Assembly: GCA_017480975.1 (NCBI GenBank)
Contig: JAFURK010000022.1
Coordinates: forward strand, 1 to 50,440
Direction of reading: 5' to 3'
DNA from: Bacilli bacterium
GTDB lineage: Bacteria; Bacillota_I; Bacilli_A; RF39; UBA660
Length of the DNA stretch: 50,440 bases
The stretch's first letter is position 1; every line of letters starts with the position of its first letter. The notes beneath the pieces were generated by a model. That model saw nothing but the letters and a program-made list of their open reading frames with translations, had not been told where the DNA came from and searched no databases. Both the position numbers and the translations under genes were made by a program. Below, one piece after another: positions 25,703-33,312 of this stretch.

Positions 25703-26650
25703 ATGGCAGTAGTATCAATGAGCTACTTATTAGAAGCTGGAGTTCACTTTGGTCATCAGACTAAAAGATGGAATCCGAAAATGAAAGAGTATATCTACAA
25801 CTCTCGTGATGATATTTATATTATCGATTTACAAAAAACTGTAGAAAAAATGGAAGAAGCTTATGCAGCTTTAACTAAAATTGTACAAGATGGAGGAAAT
25901 GTTCTTTACGTTGGTACAAAGAAACAAGCTAGCGAAGTATGTCGTGAAGAAGCTACACGTAGTGGTATGTATTACATGACAGAGCGTTGGTTAGGTGGAA
26001 CTTTAACTAACTTCAAAACTATTAGAAGAAGAGTTAAAAGATTAGATGAAATTGAAAAGATGGAAGCTGATGGAACGTTCGAAAAATTACCTAAAAAAGA
26101 AGTAATTGGTCTTAAGAAAGAATATGAAAAGTTAAATAAAAACTTATGTGGAATTCGTGAAATGACCAAATTACCACAAGCTTTAATTATTGTTGACTCT
26201 ATGAAAGAGGAGAATGCAATTCGTGAAGCTAAAAGATTAGGTATTCCTGTATTTGGAATTATTGACACTAATTGTGATCCAGATATGGTTGATTATGTAA
26301 TACCTGGTAATGATGATGCTGTTAGAGCTATTAAAGTAGTACTTGGAGCTTTAACAAATGCAATTATCGAAGTTAAAGGTGGAACTATCGTTGACTATGT
26401 AACTGAAGATGAAACTAGAAAAAATGCTAGACAAGAAAATAAAGGAAAAAAATTCGAAGGAAGAAATTTTGAAAAGAAAGAAAAAAGAACTGATAAAGTT
26501 GTAGAAAAGCCCGCTAAAGAAGAAATCGTTGAGCCTAAATTAGATTTAACTATTTTAACAGTAAATGAGTTAAGAGAGTTAGCTAAGAAAAAGGAAATCA
26601 AAGGTTATTCTAAAATGAAAAAAGAAGAATTAATTGAAGTTTTAAAATAA
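25703..26650 (+). CDS. rpsB: Ribosomal protein S2 with C-terminal extension
   Basis: 315 residues against about 230-260 for most S2 proteins. The S2 core (about 1-230) is clear: [19 protein letters not shown] near the start, [17 protein letters not shown], and [12 protein letters not shown] basic, disordered linker (about 235-270) follows, then [20 protein letters not shown] plus [10 protein letters not shown], a helix-turn-helix-like Rho-N/SAP-type module that binds nucleic acid in other proteins. S2 is needed for initiation and binding of S1 to the small subunit, so an added RNA-binding tail is suggestive. AAAGGAGG precedes ATG 25703. Codon use is smoother than in the accessory genes, as expected for high expression. 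Confidence 0.96.
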   Translation: MAVVSMSYLLEAGVHFGHQTKRWNPKMKEYIYNSRDDIYIIDLQKTVEKMEEAYAALTKIVQDGGNVLYVGTKKQASEVCREEATRSGMYYMTERWLGGTLTNFKTIRRRVKRLDEIEKMEADGTFEKLPKKEVIGLKKEYEKLNKNLCGIREMTKLPQALIIVDSMKEENAIREAKRLGIPVFGIIDTNCDPDMVDYVIPGNDDAVRAIKVVLGALTNAIIEVKGGTIVDYVTEDETRKNARQENKGKKFEGRNFEKKEKRTDKVVEKPAKEEIVEPKLDLTILTVNELRELAKKKEIKGYSKMKKEELIEVLK

Positions 26651-26669
26651 GAGAATAGGATGTGTATTT

Positions 26670-27542
26670 ATGATTAGTGCAAGTATGGTAAAAAGTTTGA
26701 GAGAAGCTAGTGGTGCTGGAATGTTAGATTGTAAAAAAGCATTAGAGGCTACTAATGGTAATATGGATGAGGCTATTAATTGGTTAAGAGAAAAAGGTAT
26801 TTCTAAAGCCGCTAAAAAAGCATCTCGTATTGCTGCTGAGGGTTTAGCTATTGCTAAAATTGAGGGAAATAAAGCGGTTCTAGTAGAAGTAAATTCTGAA
26901 ACAGATTTCGTTGCTAAAAATGAAGAATTTAAGGAATTAGTAAATGCTTTAGCTGATGTAATTTTAGCAAATGACGTTGCTACAATAGATGATGCATTAA
27001 AACTTGAGATAGAAGGAAAAGCTGTATCTGAAGTAATTACTGAAAAAGTAGCAACAATCGGAGAAAAATTAACTTTAAGAAGATTTGAAAAAATCACTAA
27101 GGAAGAAACTCAAGTATTTGGTACATATTCTCACATGGGTGGAAAGATTGTTACTTTAACAGTAATGGAAGGTAGCGATGAAGAACTTGCTAAGGATATT
27201 GCAATGCAAGCCGCTGCGATGAAGCCACGATATCTAAATCGTGATGAAGTTCCAACAGAGGTAGTTGAAAAAGAAAGAGCTATTCTTATGGAACAAGCAG
27301 AAAATGAAGGTTTAGATGAAAAGAAATTACCGATGATTGTAAACGGTAGATTAAATAAATATTACGAAGAAGTTTGTTTAGTAGATCAAGGATTTATTAA
27401 AGAAAACAAAATGAAAGTTTCTAAATATGTAGAAAGCAAAAATAGTAGTATTATAAATTTTGTTCGTTATGAAGTTGGAGAAGGTATTGAAAAGAGAGAA
27501 GAAAACTTTGCTGATGAAGTAATGAAACAAATTAATGGATAA
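26670..27542 (+). CDS. tsf: Elongation factor Ts
   Basis: 290 residues, normal length. The N-terminal UBA-like domain reads MVKSLREASGAGMLDCKKAL; the EF-Tu-contacting TDFVAKNEEF motif lies near residues 80-90. It catalyses GDP release from EF-Tu. It follows rpsB by 19 bases, the standard rpsB-tsf operon. A strong terminator follows. AGGATG lies upstream of ATG 26670. Confidence 0.97.
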   Translation: MISASMVKSLREASGAGMLDCKKALEATNGNMDEAINWLREKGISKAAKKASRIAAEGLAIAKIEGNKAVLVEVNSETDFVAKNEEFKELVNALADVILANDVATIDDALKLEIEGKAVSEVITEKVATIGEKLTLRRFEKITKEETQVFGTYSHMGGKIVTLTVMEGSDEELAKDIAMQAAAMKPRYLNRDEVPTEVVEKERAILMEQAENEGLDEKKLPMIVNGRLNKYYEEVCLVDQGFIKENKMKVSKYVESKNSSIINFVRYEVGEGIEKREENFADEVMKQING

Positions 27543-27555
27543 TTAAAAGATAGAT

Positions 27556-27586
27556 GACATATTACTCTTGGAGTGGTATGTCTTTG
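27556..27586 (+). terminator. Intrinsic terminator of rpsB-tsf
   Basis: GACATATTACTC (27556-27567) pairs with GAGTGGTATGTC (27571-27582), 12 pairs with two G-U, three-base loop, then T-rich sequence. Confidence 0.85.
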
Positions 27587-27608
27587 TTGTTTGTGGCAAT
27601 TAATAAAG

Positions 27609-27648
27609 AAAAAGATTAAGAATCACGAGTGGATTGCTTAATCTTTTT
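27609..27648 (-). terminator. Terminator of the sortase gene, overlapping its stop codon
   Basis: AAAAAGATTAAG (27609-27620) pairs exactly with CTTAATCTTTTT (27637-27648). On the minus strand the 3' arm covers the sortase stop (27616-27618) and ends in a U run. Confidence 0.75.
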
Positions 27649-28605
27649 AGCATGTACTACTGTTCTTTCGGTATCTGAATAGCAAGTACTTAATGTTATA
27701 ATGGTATCATTAGTATTTAAGGTAGTATTAAAGTTATATTTACTTCTATCTTTAATGGTATTTAAAAATTCGGTATAAGTATTATCGTTTTCAAAGTTAG
27801 TGGTTATATAATAATTTTCTTCTTTAATTGTATAAACGGAAAATATTTGCCATAAACTATTTTCGGTTGGAGTAGATATTTTTATAATGTGATTTTCTTT
27901 ATTTTGATACCATGATGGTTTTAAGGTTTTACTTAAAGATCCAAACATTGTTTTATCGAGACGACTATGAGCGTAAATGATAGTATTTTTATCAGTAAAA
28001 TTTGAATTGTTACGATAATCGGTAAATACCCAACCGGCTTCATTAGTTGATTTGTCGTAAGAATGGTTTAAATAAAAATCGTTATTATCAGTTTGAACTA
28101 TAGGATAATTAATATTAGTATTATTTACTTGAATCCAAGCAATGGTATCAGTATTTTTTTCTTTTAATTCATTAAAATTAACTTGAATTAGAGGAAATTT
28201 AATATAATACCAGTAATCACTTTCTTGAGTTTTGGGTTCGTTAATTAATTTAGTGTTATCATTATCGACTAATTCTTCGACTAAAGTTATTTCATTAATG
28301 TTGTCGATGGTATCATTAGTATTTTTATTATCTTGGTTCCATTCGATTAATTTTATAGTACAAAATATAAAAATGGTTAAAAAGAAGATAAGTAGTATGA
28401 TTAGGATGGTTTTGTTAGTTTTCTTTTTTTTCTTTTTGGAAGTTTTTTTTACTTTCTTTAATAAAAGTTCTTCTTTAATTGGAATATCGTTGATAGTGAT
28501 AGGGCTGTCTATATAATTATTATTTGAATTATTTTGTTTGTATTTTTGATGTAATTGATTAAAACTTAGATTAGAATTAGTATTAGGATTTGTGTTATTG
28601 TTCAT
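27616..28605 (-). CDS. Class B sortase
   Basis: 329 residues. A long Asn-rich cytoplasmic N-terminus (about 70 residues) is followed by a Lys-rich stretch and one membrane segment, TILIILLIFFLTIFIFCTI. The catalytic domain faces outside, with His in IIYAHSRLD, Cys308 in TLSTC, and Arg314 in DTERTVVH; TLSTC and the spacing fit class B. It anchors proteins to the wall or assembles surface polymers. No substrate with an obvious sorting signal lies nearby. The start has GGTGAT upstream on the minus strand. Confidence 0.92.
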   Translation of the reverse strand: MNNNTNPNTNSNLSFNQLHQKYKQNNSNNNYIDSPITINDIPIKEELLLKKVKKTSKKKKKKTNKTILIILLIFFLTIFIFCTIKLIEWNQDNKNTNDTIDNINEITLVEELVDNDNTKLINEPKTQESDYWYYIKFPLIQVNFNELKEKNTDTIAWIQVNNTNINYPIVQTDNNDFYLNHSYDKSTNEAGWVFTDYRNNSNFTDKNTIIYAHSRLDKTMFGSLSKTLKPSWYQNKENHIIKISTPTENSLWQIFSVYTIKEENYYITTNFENDNTYTEFLNTIKDRSKYNFNTTLNTNDTIITLSTCYSDTERTVVHAKKIKQSTRDS

Positions 28606-28768
28606 CTTATCACCCTATTGTTAATTATACTAGATTGCATCTTTTTAATCAAGAGTAGTAAAAGTTTTTCTTATCTTATTGTAAAGTACTTAATTATAAT
28701 AATCTATCTATAAGGCAAGAAAATGTTTTAAGTATTTTAACTAAATAATATTGTTATTGAATAATTAG

Positions 28769-28804
28769 TTATACCTTTTCTTTTATAGGGATTTAAGGTA
28801 TAAT
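28769..28804 (+). promoter_or_regulatory. 35-bp operator-like dyad overlapping the -10 of the rhomboid gene
   Basis: TTATACCTT (28769-28777), 17 bases, exact complement AAGGTATAA (28795-28803). The right arm contains most of a perfect TATAAT (28799-28804). A regulator binding both arms would cover the promoter. Confidence 0.55.
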
Positions 28805-28838
28805 GTTTTTGGAGTGAAGTAAAGAAGGTGTGGTAGAA

Positions 28839-29393
28839 GTGGAATATTTAAAATATTTTCAATATAATGCAGTTGTTATTTTGTCTTATTTTTTTATCTC
28901 TTTATTAGTGTTATGGCTTAGTCATCTTACTAAGGGAAAAAGTAATAAGTTATTTATGACAGGTAGAGGTTCTATTTTTAATCCTATTACTTATATTAGA
29001 ATGTTTACTCATATATTAGGTCATAGTAATTGGAATCATTTTAAGAATAATTTTCTATATATTTTATTAATAGGGCCGATGATTGAGGAAAAGTATGGGA
29101 GTATTAATTTATTAATAATGATTTTAATTACGGGCTTTGTTACGGCTTTAATTAATATAATTATTAGTAAGAAACAAATTTTAGGGGCTAGTGGAATTGT
29201 TTATATGCTAATACTTCTTAGTTCTTTAGTTAATATAGAAAGTGGTAAAATACCTCTTACTTTGATATTAATATTTATATTTTATATTGTGACTGAATTT
29301 AAGGATGGTTTATTTAAGAAGGATAATATATCACACTTAAGTCATATAATAGGGGCTATATGTGGCTTTATATATGGCTTTTATATATTTTAA
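28839..29393 (+). CDS. Rhomboid-family intramembrane serine protease
   Basis: About 184 residues with roughly six membrane segments. The rhomboid signatures are HSNWNHFKNNFLYILLIGPM in the early membrane region, the catalytic Ser in GASGIVYML and the catalytic His in SHLSHIIGAICGFIYGF. It cleaves membrane-spanning substrates within the bilayer. Two GTG starts exist, 28830 and 28839; AGAAGG at 28823-28828 suits 28839. The zinc-ribbon membrane gene begins 18 bases after its stop and is probably co-transcribed. Confidence 0.85.
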   Translation: MEYLKYFQYNAVVILSYFFISLLVLWLSHLTKGKSNKLFMTGRGSIFNPITYIRMFTHILGHSNWNHFKNNFLYILLIGPMIEEKYGSINLLIMILITGFVTALINIIISKKQILGASGIVYMLILLSSLVNIESGKIPLTLILIFIFYIVTEFKDGLFKKDNISHLSHIIGAICGFIYGFYIF

Positions 29394-29411
29394 TAGAAAG
29401 GAAAGATTTTA

Positions 29412-29864
29412 ATGAAATGGGTATATAAATTACAAAGATTTATGATTGGTAGATATGGGCCAGATGAGTTGTATAAATTTTTATTTAAGTTATATATTAG
29501 TTTATTTATTATTAATTTATTCTTTAATTTTAGAATATTAAATATATTAGAATTATTAGTAATATTTATTATGTTTTATCGTTTTTTCTCCAAAAAGATA
29601 TATACTAGAAGAAAAGAAAATGATAAGTATTTAGAATTAAGATCTCGTTTTTTAAAACCATTTAATAATTTAAAAAGAAATTATAAAGATCGAGATTACT
29701 TCGTTTATAAGAAATGTTCTAAATGTAAGACTACTTTAAAATTACCTCTTCCTTCTAGAAGGGGGATTCAACAGGTTAAATGTCCTAAATGTAAGCATAG
29801 AATGAAATTTCTTTGTTTAAGACAAGAAAAGGTTGAGGTAATCAAGCAAAATAAAAGGAAATAA
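29412..29864 (+). CDS. Small membrane protein with C-terminal zinc ribbon
   Basis: 150 residues. Two hydrophobic segments at about 25-60 are followed by a basic region and a zinc ribbon with two Cys pairs: CSKC near residue 99 and CPKC near 123, plus a further Cys in FLCLRQ. No enzyme motif is visible. It is placed directly behind the rhomboid gene with AGAAAGGAAAG upstream. I recognise the general type (membrane-anchored zinc-ribbon protein of Firmicutes) but no defined function. Confidence 0.8.
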   Translation: MKWVYKLQRFMIGRYGPDELYKFLFKLYISLFIINLFFNFRILNILELLVIFIMFYRFFSKKIYTRRKENDKYLELRSRFLKPFNNLKRNYKDRDYFVYKKCSKCKTTLKLPLPSRRGIQQVKCPKCKHRMKFLCLRQEKVEVIKQNKRK

Positions 29865-29869
29865 TTTAG

Positions 29870-29910
29870 AGAAATAATAGGGGTTCTTATGAATATTATT
29901 TCTTTTTTTT
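29870..29910 (+). terminator. Intrinsic terminator of the rhomboid operon
   Basis: AGAAATAATA (29870-29879) pairs exactly with TATTATTTCT (29894-29903), followed by a T run. Confidence 0.8.
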
Positions 29911-30033
29911 CTATTAAGATAAAAGAATATTTAAGTATTTTAATCAAATAATTATTGAAAATGAAATTAGAATTAGAGTATTTTTTTTGAGGATAAATGG
30001 TAAAAATTTACATTACTTGTATTTGTTAGAAAA

Positions 30034-30049
30034 AGTATCACTTGATACT
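30034..30049. promoter_or_regulatory. Palindromic operator upstream of the Panacea-addBA promoter
   Basis: AGTATCA, CT, TGATACT: a perfect 7-2-7 palindrome ending nine bases before the -35. It has the size and position of a dimeric HTH repressor or activator site; the next gene encodes a likely HTH protein, which suggests autoregulation. Confidence 0.6.
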
Positions 30050-30058
30050 AAAATGGTG

Positions 30059-30087
30059 TTGACAAAGATAAATTGGTGATATACAAT
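30059..30087 (+). promoter_or_regulatory. Strong promoter of the Panacea-addBA operon
   Basis: Perfect TTGACA (30059-30064), 17-base spacer, TACAAT (30082-30087). Transcription should start near 30094, leaving only about a dozen bases before ATG 30106, so the AAGAGG ribosome binding site (30092-30097) would lie at the very 5' end. Confidence 0.8.
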
Positions 30088-30105
30088 GATTAAGAGGTTA
30101 GAGAT

Positions 30106-30903
30106 ATGGAGAAGATTATTACGAAAGTGGAAATTGAAGAAATATTAGAAAAGTATCAAATTGGTAAAAAACCATTGTCATTGGTGCTAGGATGGGGAGA
30201 AGTGACTATTATTCGCTATTTAGAAGGACAAGTACCTGATCAATTTCATTCAAAAATACTTATGGAGATAAAGAATAATTATTTAGAATTTGCTAGGTAT
30301 TTAGAAAAAAATAAGGATTTAATTACCCCTTTAGCTTATAAAAAAGCAATAAGTAAAATTATGGAATTAAAATTAGAAGAGGATAATTCGTTAATTTATT
30401 TAATTTCTAAACATATAATTGCTAAAATGGAAGATACTACTCCTTTGGCATTACAAAAAATTTTATATTATATTGAAGGTTTTTCTTTAGCGTTATTAGA
30501 TGAAAATATTTTATCATCGCATCCTGAAGCATGGGTACATGGTCCAGTTTATCCGGAGATTTATAATCGTTTTAGTTATTATAGTTATCATGTAATTGAC
30601 GCATATGAATTTGCTAATTATCGAGATTTAGAAGGATTAGACGAAGAAAAACGACAACTTATTGATGCTATTATTAAGTGTTTTGGTTGTTATAGTGGTA
30701 AAATATTAGAAGAAATGACTCATTTGACAAGACCATGGCAGAAGGCTAGAGAAGGATTAAATGATACTGATATTTCAAATATAAAAATATTAGAAAATGA
30801 TATGCAAACTTTTTTTAAGGAAATATGTTGTGAATATAAAATATCTTCAGTAAAAGATATTTCTAAATATAGCAAAAAGATGTTTCAAAGAGTAGTGAAG
30901 TAA
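30106..30903 (+). CDS. Panacea-domain (DUF4065) protein with N-terminal HTH-like region
   Basis: 265 residues. Residues 1-60 resemble a helix-turn-helix (GKKPLSLVLGWGEVTIIRYL). The Panacea/SocA-like domain starts near residue 105 with PLALQKILYYIEGFSLALL and continues through HPEAWVHGPVYPEIYNRF. Panacea domains are known as adaptable antitoxin domains in toxin-antitoxin pairs, and in SocA as a proteolytic adaptor. Here no small toxin gene is adjacent: addB starts 15 bases downstream and addA overlaps addB. The palindrome at 30034 is a plausible autoregulatory site. It may control addAB levels or sense its products; that is inference. Confidence 0.85.
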   Translation: MEKIITKVEIEEILEKYQIGKKPLSLVLGWGEVTIIRYLEGQVPDQFHSKILMEIKNNYLEFARYLEKNKDLITPLAYKKAISKIMELKLEEDNSLIYLISKHIIAKMEDTTPLALQKILYYIEGFSLALLDENILSSHPEAWVHGPVYPEIYNRFSYYSYHVIDAYEFANYRDLEGLDEEKRQLIDAIIKCFGCYSGKILEEMTHLTRPWQKAREGLNDTDISNIKILENDMQTFFKEICCEYKISSVKDISKYSKKMFQRVVK

Positions 30904-30918
30904 AGGATGATGAAGTAA

Positions 30919-33312
30919 ATGGGAGATTTAAAGTTTATAGAAAATTCGATAATTGTAGTTCCGACTGAATTAAAAAAAGATATTTTAAAGAATTTACGAG
31001 GACAGTCTTTAAATAATATTAAAGTTATTACTTTAGTGGAAATGCGTAAGAAATTTTATTTTGATTATGATAATCATGCGGTATATTATTTAATGAAGAA
31101 ATATGGCTATCAATATGATGTTGCTAAAATGTATTTATCACATCTCTATGAGGTTGAAGATAATTCTTTTGGAAGTTCTAAAATAAAAAAAATAATTGAT
31201 TTAAAGAACGAATTAAAAGACAATAAACTACTTATATATTTTCCTAATTTTATTGAATATTTAAAAACGAGGACAGTCATTTTTTATCATTGTGATTTAT
31301 TAGATAAACTAGATGAAAAGCTGATTGGTGATGTATCGAATATTTGTAAAGTAGAAATAATTAAAAATGAAGATAAAAATTATTTACCTAAATGTATTTA
31401 TGAATTTGACACGATTGAAGATGAGGTTGTTTATGTTGCTTCAGCTATTTGTAAATTAGTGGAGCAAGGAATATCATTTAATCAAATAAAATTATGTGGA
31501 GCGAGTGGTGAATATTTAAGTATTATTAAGAGAATATTCAATTGGTATCATATTCCGATTAGTTTTCAAGATAATTATTTATATTCAACTAAGATTGGAC
31601 AAGATTTTTTAAATCATTTAGATGATGATGGTGTTTTAGCTTTAAAATATATTGAAGAAAATTATTCTTTAAGTAATCCTAGGGTATTAGAAATTTATAA
31701 TAAAATTATTCAAATATTAAATAAATATGTTTGGAGTGAATCTTTTAGAAAGGTTAAAAGTTTTTTAGAGGAAGAATTTAAAAATACTTCTATTGGTATT
31801 GTTCATTATCAAGAAGAAATAGAAATTATTAATTCTTTATATAACGCTAAAGATAGTGATTATATTTTTCTTCTAGGTTTTAATCAAGGTGATATTCCTA
31901 AGACTTATAAGGATGAATCTTATTTTAATGATACTTTAAAAGAAAAATTAGGATTAGAGACAACTAATGAATTAAATCATAGAACATATTTGAAGTGGCT
32001 AAAAGGAATCAAAAATACTAAAAATTTAATTATTACAACGAAGTTGACTAGTTCATTAGGTGTCCATTACTTATCTAGTCTTAATGATGATTTAGGTTTG
32101 GAGATTGATAAACCAAAAATGGATTATAATTATTCAAATTTACATAATCAATTATTGCTAGGAGAAAAAATTGATACTTTTATAAAATATGGTGAAAAAG
32201 AAGAAAATTTAGAATTATTATATTCTAACTATCCAGAATTATGTTATAGAAGTTATAATAATGATTATAAAATGTTAAATGAAGATAAATTAAAAAGCTA
32301 TATGAAAAATAGATTGGTACTTTCTTATAGCGCGATGAATACATATTATCAATGCAGATTTAGATATTATTTATCTAATGTATTGAAACTAAATATTTTT
32401 GAAGAAACTTTTTATACTGTTTTAGGAAATTTATTTCATTATATTTTATCAATTGCATTAAAAAAAGAAATAAATTTAAAACAAGAATATCATAATTATT
32501 TATCTAAATGTAATTATTCTTTTAATAGTAGAGAAAAATTCTTTTTAAGTATTTTAGAAGAAGATTTAGAATTTATTATTGCAACAATTAAGAAACAGAA
32601 TGAAGTAAATTCTCTTGATAAAACATATTTTGAAGAAAAAATAGAAATAGATAAAAGTAGTAGTGATATGGAAATAATATTTAAAGGATTTATTGATAAA
32701 ATGATGACTAATGACAATGAAGATATTATTTCTATTATTGACTATAAAACTGGAAATCCAGATTTAAATTTAAATAATATAATTTATGGGTTAGATTTAC
32801 AATTACCAGTATATGTTTATTTAGCTAGAAATAAATTTCCTAATGCTAGAATAGCGGGATTTTATTTACAGAAAATTTTAAACAATGAAATAAGTAGAGA
32901 TAATAAACATACTTATGAGTCCTTAAAAGAAGATAAATTAAAGTTACAAGGTTATAGTAATTCGGATATTTCTATTTTAGAGAAGTTCGATGCTTCATAT
33001 TATGAGAGTAAAATGATTAAAGGAATGCGTACTACTTCTAAAGGGCTCGCTAGTAAAAAGGTATTAACTGATGAACAAATTGATAAATTAGAAAATATTA
33101 CGGAAAATAAGATAAATGAAGCAATAGATAATATTTTAAAGGGCCAATTTCAAATTAATCCAAAAAGAGTAGGGATGAATAATCTAGGGTGCAAGTATTG
33201 TAAATTTAAGGATATTTGTTTCTTGACTGAGGGAAATATAGAGAATTTAAAAGAATATAAAAATATGGAATTTTTAGGAGGGGACGAAAATGATACCGAA
33301 GAAGCCTGCTGA
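30919..33312 (+). CDS. addB: AddB-like subunit of the AddAB helicase-nuclease (short form)
   Basis: 797 residues against about 1150 for Bacillus AddB. The C-terminal nuclease domain has the PD-(D/E)XK elements GNLFHYIL, FKGFIDKM and SIIDYKTGN, and the AddB iron-sulfur ligands Cys479 (YYQCRFRYYL) and Cys758, Cys761, Cys767 (C-x2-C-x5-C). The N-terminal part shows no Walker A loop, so it looks like an inactive, trimmed helicase-like scaffold. With AddA it resects double-strand breaks for recombination and degrades foreign linear DNA. The last 23 bases overlap addA. AAAGGATGATG lies upstream of the start. Confidence 0.85.
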   Translation: MGDLKFIENSIIVVPTELKKDILKNLRGQSLNNIKVITLVEMRKKFYFDYDNHAVYYLMKKYGYQYDVAKMYLSHLYEVEDNSFGSSKIKKIIDLKNELKDNKLLIYFPNFIEYLKTRTVIFYHCDLLDKLDEKLIGDVSNICKVEIIKNEDKNYLPKCIYEFDTIEDEVVYVASAICKLVEQGISFNQIKLCGASGEYLSIIKRIFNWYHIPISFQDNYLYSTKIGQDFLNHLDDDGVLALKYIEENYSLSNPRVLEIYNKIIQILNKYVWSESFRKVKSFLEEEFKNTSIGIVHYQEEIEIINSLYNAKDSDYIFLLGFNQGDIPKTYKDESYFNDTLKEKLGLETTNELNHRTYLKWLKGIKNTKNLIITTKLTSSLGVHYLSSLNDDLGLEIDKPKMDYNYSNLHNQLLLGEKIDTFIKYGEKEENLELLYSNYPELCYRSYNNDYKMLNEDKLKSYMKNRLVLSYSAMNTYYQCRFRYYLSNVLKLNIFEETFYTVLGNLFHYILSIALKKEINLKQEYHNYLSKCNYSFNSREKFFLSILEEDLEFIIATIKKQNEVNSLDKTYFEEKIEIDKSSSDMEIIFKGFIDKMMTNDNEDIISIIDYKTGNPDLNLNNIIYGLDLQLPVYVYLARNKFPNARIAGFYLQKILNNEISRDNKHTYESLKEDKLKLQGYSNSDISILEKFDASYYESKMIKGMRTTSKGLASKKVLTDEQIDKLENITENKINEAIDNILKGQFQINPKRVGMNNLGCKYCKFKDICFLTEGNIENLKEYKNMEFLGGDENDTEEAC

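Noticed and set aside
26642-27097. 151-codon minus-strand open frame across tsf
   Set aside because: Ser/Ala/Leu-rich shadow of tsf codons; no independent start signals.
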